Assembly: GCA_003561495.1 (NCBI GenBank)
Contig: PWWM01000208.1
Span: forward strand, 1-6,863
Origin: Gammaproteobacteria bacterium
Lineage (GTDB): Bacteria > Pseudomonadota > Gammaproteobacteria > Xanthomonadales > Wenzhouxiangellaceae
Direction: 5' to 3'
DNA: 6,863 nucleotides
Shown here one piece after another: positions 4,771 to 6,863 of the stretch. A model generated the notes under the pieces. That model was not told where the DNA came from and made no database searches. It saw nothing but the letters and a program-made list of their open reading frames with translations. Numbering within the stretch: position 1 is the first letter of the stretch; each line of letters starts with the position of its first letter. The position numbers and the translations under genes are program-made.

Positions 4771-6525
4771 TTAGGCTTCCTGGGTCACCCGCAGCACTTC
4801 CTCGGCCGAGGTCTCACCCTTGAGGGCCTTGAGCAGTCCGTCCTCGTACATGGTCAGCATGCCTTCCTGGCGGGCCTGACGTTCGATCTCTCCGGAGGTG
4901 GCATGTTTCATGATCATGCGCCGGATTTCTTCCGACAGCGGTAACAGCTCATGAATGCCAGTTCGACCGCGATAACCGGTCGGACTGGCCTCGGAACTGC
5001 CGGGATGATAAAGCGTAATGGGGTCGGCATCGGTGAGCTTGTCGAGGCCGAGCTCCTTGACCATTTCCGGCAGCACTTCATAGGGTTCGGCGCAATCCGG
5101 GTCCAATCGGCGCACCAGGCGCTGGGCCATGATGGCGTTGACCGTGGATGTCAGCAGATAGTCTTCCACACCCATATCAAGCATACGGGTCACGCCGCCG
5201 GCGGCGTCATTGGTATGCAGGGTCGAGAGCACCAGGTGACCGGTCAGGGCGGATTGAATGGCGATCTTGGCCGTTTCCAGGTCACGCATTTCGCCGATCA
5301 TGATCACATCCGGGTCCTGGCGCACGATGGAGCGCAGCGCGCCGGCAAAATCCAGTCCGATCGCAGGCTTGGCCTGGATCTGATTGATGCCCTCGATCTG
5401 GTATTCGACCGGGTCTTCCACGGTAATGATCTTGCGCTCGGGCGTATTGAGGTGGTTGAGCGCGGTGTACAAGGTTGTGGTCTTGCCCGAGCCGGTCGGA
5501 CCGGTGACCAGAATGATGCCGTGCGGCATCTCCAGCGACTTGATGAAGGTCTTGCGGGCATCCTCGGTAAATCCCAGGCTGATGAAATCCAGCACCACGG
5601 CCTCGCGGTCTAGAATACGCATGACCACACTTTCACCGTGTGCGGTGGGAACACTGGAGACACGCAGATCGAGCTCCTTGCCGCCGACCCGGTGCATGAT
5701 GCGACCGTCCTGCGGCAGACGCCGTTCAGCAATATTGAGCTTGGCCATGATCTTGACGCGCGAAATCACGGCCGCGGTGGAGCGCGCCGGCGGGGCCTCG
5801 ACCTCCTGCAATACGCCATCGATGCGATAGCGCACCTTGAGGCGATTCTCGAAGGGCTCGATATGAATATCAGAGGCGCGCGACTCGACGGCGCGCTGCA
5901 GAATCAGGTTGACCAGGCGAATGACCGGCGCCTCGGAAGCCAGGTCGCGTAGATGTTCGACATCTTCCTCGTCTTCGGCGCCACCTTCGCCGCCCAGCGA
6001 CTCGGCGATCTGGCCCATGGCGCTCTTGCCGCCGCCAAAGTAGCGCTCGATGGTGTTGTCGATCTCTGAGGTCACGCCCACCTTGGGGATGACCTTGCGA
6101 CCGGTGGCCATGGACAGCGCCTTGAGGGCGAAGCGATCATGCGGATCCGCCATGACCACGACCACCTCAGTGTCGCTGACCTTGATCGGCACCAGATGCT
6201 GCTGTTTCATGTAGCGGATCGAGATATCCTCGATTTCCGGCCCCTCCTCGGGGTATTCCTTGTCACTGATCAGTTCGATATCGAGCAGTTCGGACTGCGC
6301 GCGCGCCAGGTCACGCTCAGAAACCAGCCCCAGGCGCACCAGCAGCGTCAGCAGGTTGCCGCCATGCTGATCACGGTAGGCCCGGGCGCGATTGAGATCT
6401 TCCTCGCGCAAGCGTCCCTGCTCGACCATCAGCGCACACAGCTCGGCGGCCTGGTCTTCGAGGTGCTCGCCAATACTGGGCAGCAGATCGGACTCGTCGG
6501 TGGCGGTAACGGGCTGAGTTTCCAT
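4771..6525 (-). CDS. gspE: Type II secretion ATPase GspE, zinc motif degenerate
   Basis: This is the hexameric cytoplasmic ATPase that powers pseudopilus assembly, docked on GspL and GspF. From the ATG at 6525 it has 584 residues, longer than a typical 500-residue GspE because of a full N-terminal GspE/MshEN-like region (about 25-165, including VMADPHDRFALKALSMATGR) and an acidic linker (GGEGGAEDEEDVE, 178-190). The ATPase core shows the Walker A GPTGSGKT (342-349, Lys348), the Asp box ITVEDPVE (367-374), the Walker B DPDVIMIGE (404-412, Glu412) and the His box LSTLHTNDA (433-441). The usual tetracysteine zinc motif is reduced: LDPDC keeps only Cys478 of the first pair, and Ser510 and Ala513 stand where the second pair is expected. 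The start was chosen because METQPVT... follows a TATAAT box; an in-frame TTG at 6597 would add 24 unconvincing residues. There is no Shine-Dalgarno. Confidence 0.96.
   Translation of the reverse strand: METQPVTATDESDLLPSIGEHLEDQAAELCALMVEQGRLREEDLNRARAYRDQHGGNLLTLLVRLGLVSERDLARAQSELLDIELISDKEYPEEGPEIEDISIRYMKQQHLVPIKVSDTEVVVVMADPHDRFALKALSMATGRKVIPKVGVTSEIDNTIERYFGGGKSAMGQIAESLGGEGGAEDEEDVEHLRDLASEAPVIRLVNLILQRAVESRASDIHIEPFENRLKVRYRIDGVLQEVEAPPARSTAAVISRVKIMAKLNIAERRLPQDGRIMHRVGGKELDLRVSSVPTAHGESVVMRILDREAVVLDFISLGFTEDARKTFIKSLEMPHGIILVTGPTGSGKTTTLYTALNHLNTPERKIITVEDPVEYQIEGINQIQAKPAIGLDFAGALRSIVRQDPDVIMIGEMRDLETAKIAIQSALTGHLVLSTLHTNDAAGGVTRMLDMGVEDYLLTSTVNAIMAQRLVRRLDPDCAEPYEVLPEMVKELGLDKLTDADPITLYHPGSSEASPTGYRGRTGIHELLPLSEEIRRMIMKHATSGEIERQARQEGMLTMYEDGLLKALKGETSAEEVLRVTQEA
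4776..4781 (-). promoter_or_regulatory. Ribosome binding site of gspF
   Basis: AGGAAG on the minus strand, five bases before the ATG at 4770, within the last codons of gspE. It supports this start and translation coupled to gspE. Confidence 0.75.
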
Positions 6526-6535
6526 GAGGTTTGCG

Positions 6536-6541
6536 ATTATA
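6536..6541 (-). promoter_or_regulatory. Candidate -10 element of the gspE operon promoter
   Basis: A perfect TATAAT on the minus strand ends 10 nt before the gspE ATG. The hexamer 17 bp upstream, CAAGCC (6559-6564), is a poor -35, so the promoter may need an activator. Normal spacing would start transcription about four bases before the ATG, giving an almost leaderless mRNA, consistent with the missing ribosome site. Confidence 0.5.
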
Positions 6542-6558
6542 GCTCCAGGTTGAACTTG

Positions 6559-6584
6559 GGCTTGATGGTGATCGAGACCAAGCC
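6559..6584. promoter_or_regulatory. Inverted repeat over the -35 position, possible operator
   Basis: Read on the minus strand, GGCTTGGT and ATCAAGCC are separated by 10 bases, an 8-bp dyad with one G-T pair. The proximal arm covers exactly the position of the -35 hexamer for the TATAAT at 6536-6541. A regulator site is one reading. A terminator for the upstream gene is another, but there is no T-run after it. Confidence 0.35.
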
Positions 6585-6615
6585 AATCAACAGACAACGA
6601 CCAACAACCATCGGT

Positions 6616-6863
6616 TCACCGACGCTTGCGCAGAACATGATTTTCGATAAAGTCCCGGTTCATCAGGATCCAGGCCGCCACCGGCACCACTGCCGGAAAC
6701 ATCAGGTAGCCCATCTGGTAAAACAGCCCGATCAGGTTCATGTTCACACCCAGGCCGCGCGCTGCCGCGGCAGCTTCCGGGCCGGAACGGAAGGCCAGAT
6801 CGGTCAGCGTTTCCCAAAATACGCCCCAGGTGGTGACCAGGGTGACGACGATGAAGCCGATCA
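6616..6863 (-). CDS. C-terminal end of an unidentified integral membrane protein
   Basis: The last 81 residues are visible, ending in TGA at 6618-6616; the start is beyond the right edge. Two hydrophobic stretches stand out: IGFIVVTLVTTWGVFWETL at the beginning and LIGLFYQMGYLMFPAVVPVAAWILM near the end. An Ala-rich loop (SGPEAAAAARGLGVNMN) lies between them, and a basic tail HVLRKRR suggests a cytoplasmic C-terminus. I do not recognise the family and give no function. It is on the same strand as the secretion operon, 90 bp upstream of the gspE ATG. It may share a transcript with it, but nothing in its sequence links it to secretion. The reading frame is supported by membrane-like composition; the two other frames here are poor. 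Confidence 0.75.
   Translation of the reverse strand, partial: IGFIVVTLVTTWGVFWETLTDLAFRSGPEAAAAARGLGVNMNLIGLFYQMGYLMFPAVVPVAAWILMNRDFIENHVLRKRR

Noticed and set aside
4951..5613. Plus-strand frame of 220 codons opposite gspE
   Set aside because: It mirrors conserved gspE codons and has no recognisable motif or ribosome site of its own.
6559..6584. Rho-independent terminator for the upstream membrane protein gene
   Set aside because: The stem has a 10-base loop and no T-run follows on the minus strand, so a standard intrinsic terminator is not supported.
6526..6597. Upstream TTG start for gspE, adding 24 residues
   Set aside because: The extension runs across the TATAAT box and the dyad, has no clear ribosome site, and does not look like GspE; the ATG at 6525 is preferred, though not proved.
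6587..6817. Minus-strand frame of 76 codons at the right edge
   Set aside because: Low-complexity, Gly/Pro/Asp-rich product. The frame ending at 6616 has membrane segments and a natural C-terminus, so this one is a shadow.

Overview
The window is almost entirely one minus-strand operon that encodes the core of a type II secretion system (T2SS). Read in transcription order, right to left, the genes are gspE, gspF, gspG, gspH, gspI, gspJ, gspK and the first part of gspL, which runs off the left edge. At the right edge is the C-terminal end of an unrelated integral membrane protein on the same strand. I see no RNA genes, insertion sequences or CRISPR arrays, and no convincing plus-strand gene.

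The DNA is GC-rich and tightly packed. The operon starts directly with gspE, has no gspC or gspD in front of it, and uses the PilN-like form of GspL. That layout resembles the Xanthomonas xps cluster (E-F-G-H-I-J-K-L-M-N-D), so I infer a gammaproteobacterium near the Xanthomonadales/Lysobacterales. If so, gspM, gspN and gspD should follow beyond the left edge. The assignment rests on gene order and sequence style, not on a database match.

The parts fit one machine. GspE is the cytoplasmic ATPase and GspF the inner-membrane platform protein. GspG is the major pseudopilin, and GspH, I, J and K are minor pseudopilins, with I, J and K forming the tip. GspL is the inner-membrane protein that recruits GspE. 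Junctions are tight: TAA/ATG abutting at E/F, ATGA overlaps at H/I and K/L, a one-base gap (or a short gap from a second ATG) at I/J and three bases at J/K. The larger gaps are 70 bp before gspG, 32 bp before gspH and 90 bp before gspE.

The most interesting points lie inside this ordinary operon. (1) Four perfect copies of a 7-bp repeat sit in the gspH prepilin-leader coding sequence, between its only good start and the cleavage site. Both alternative frames hit early stops, so copy-number change would switch gspH off and might affect the coupled genes downstream. (2) GspE has lost three of the four cysteines of the zinc-binding motif typical of T2SS ATPases. (3) GspG lacks the two aspartates usually seen in the C-terminal calcium loop. 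(4) gspE has a perfect TATAAT about 10 nt before an ATG without a Shine-Dalgarno, suggesting a near-leaderless mRNA, with an 8-bp dyad covering the -35 position. (5) A 26-bp perfect repeat is shared by the gspI and gspJ signal regions.
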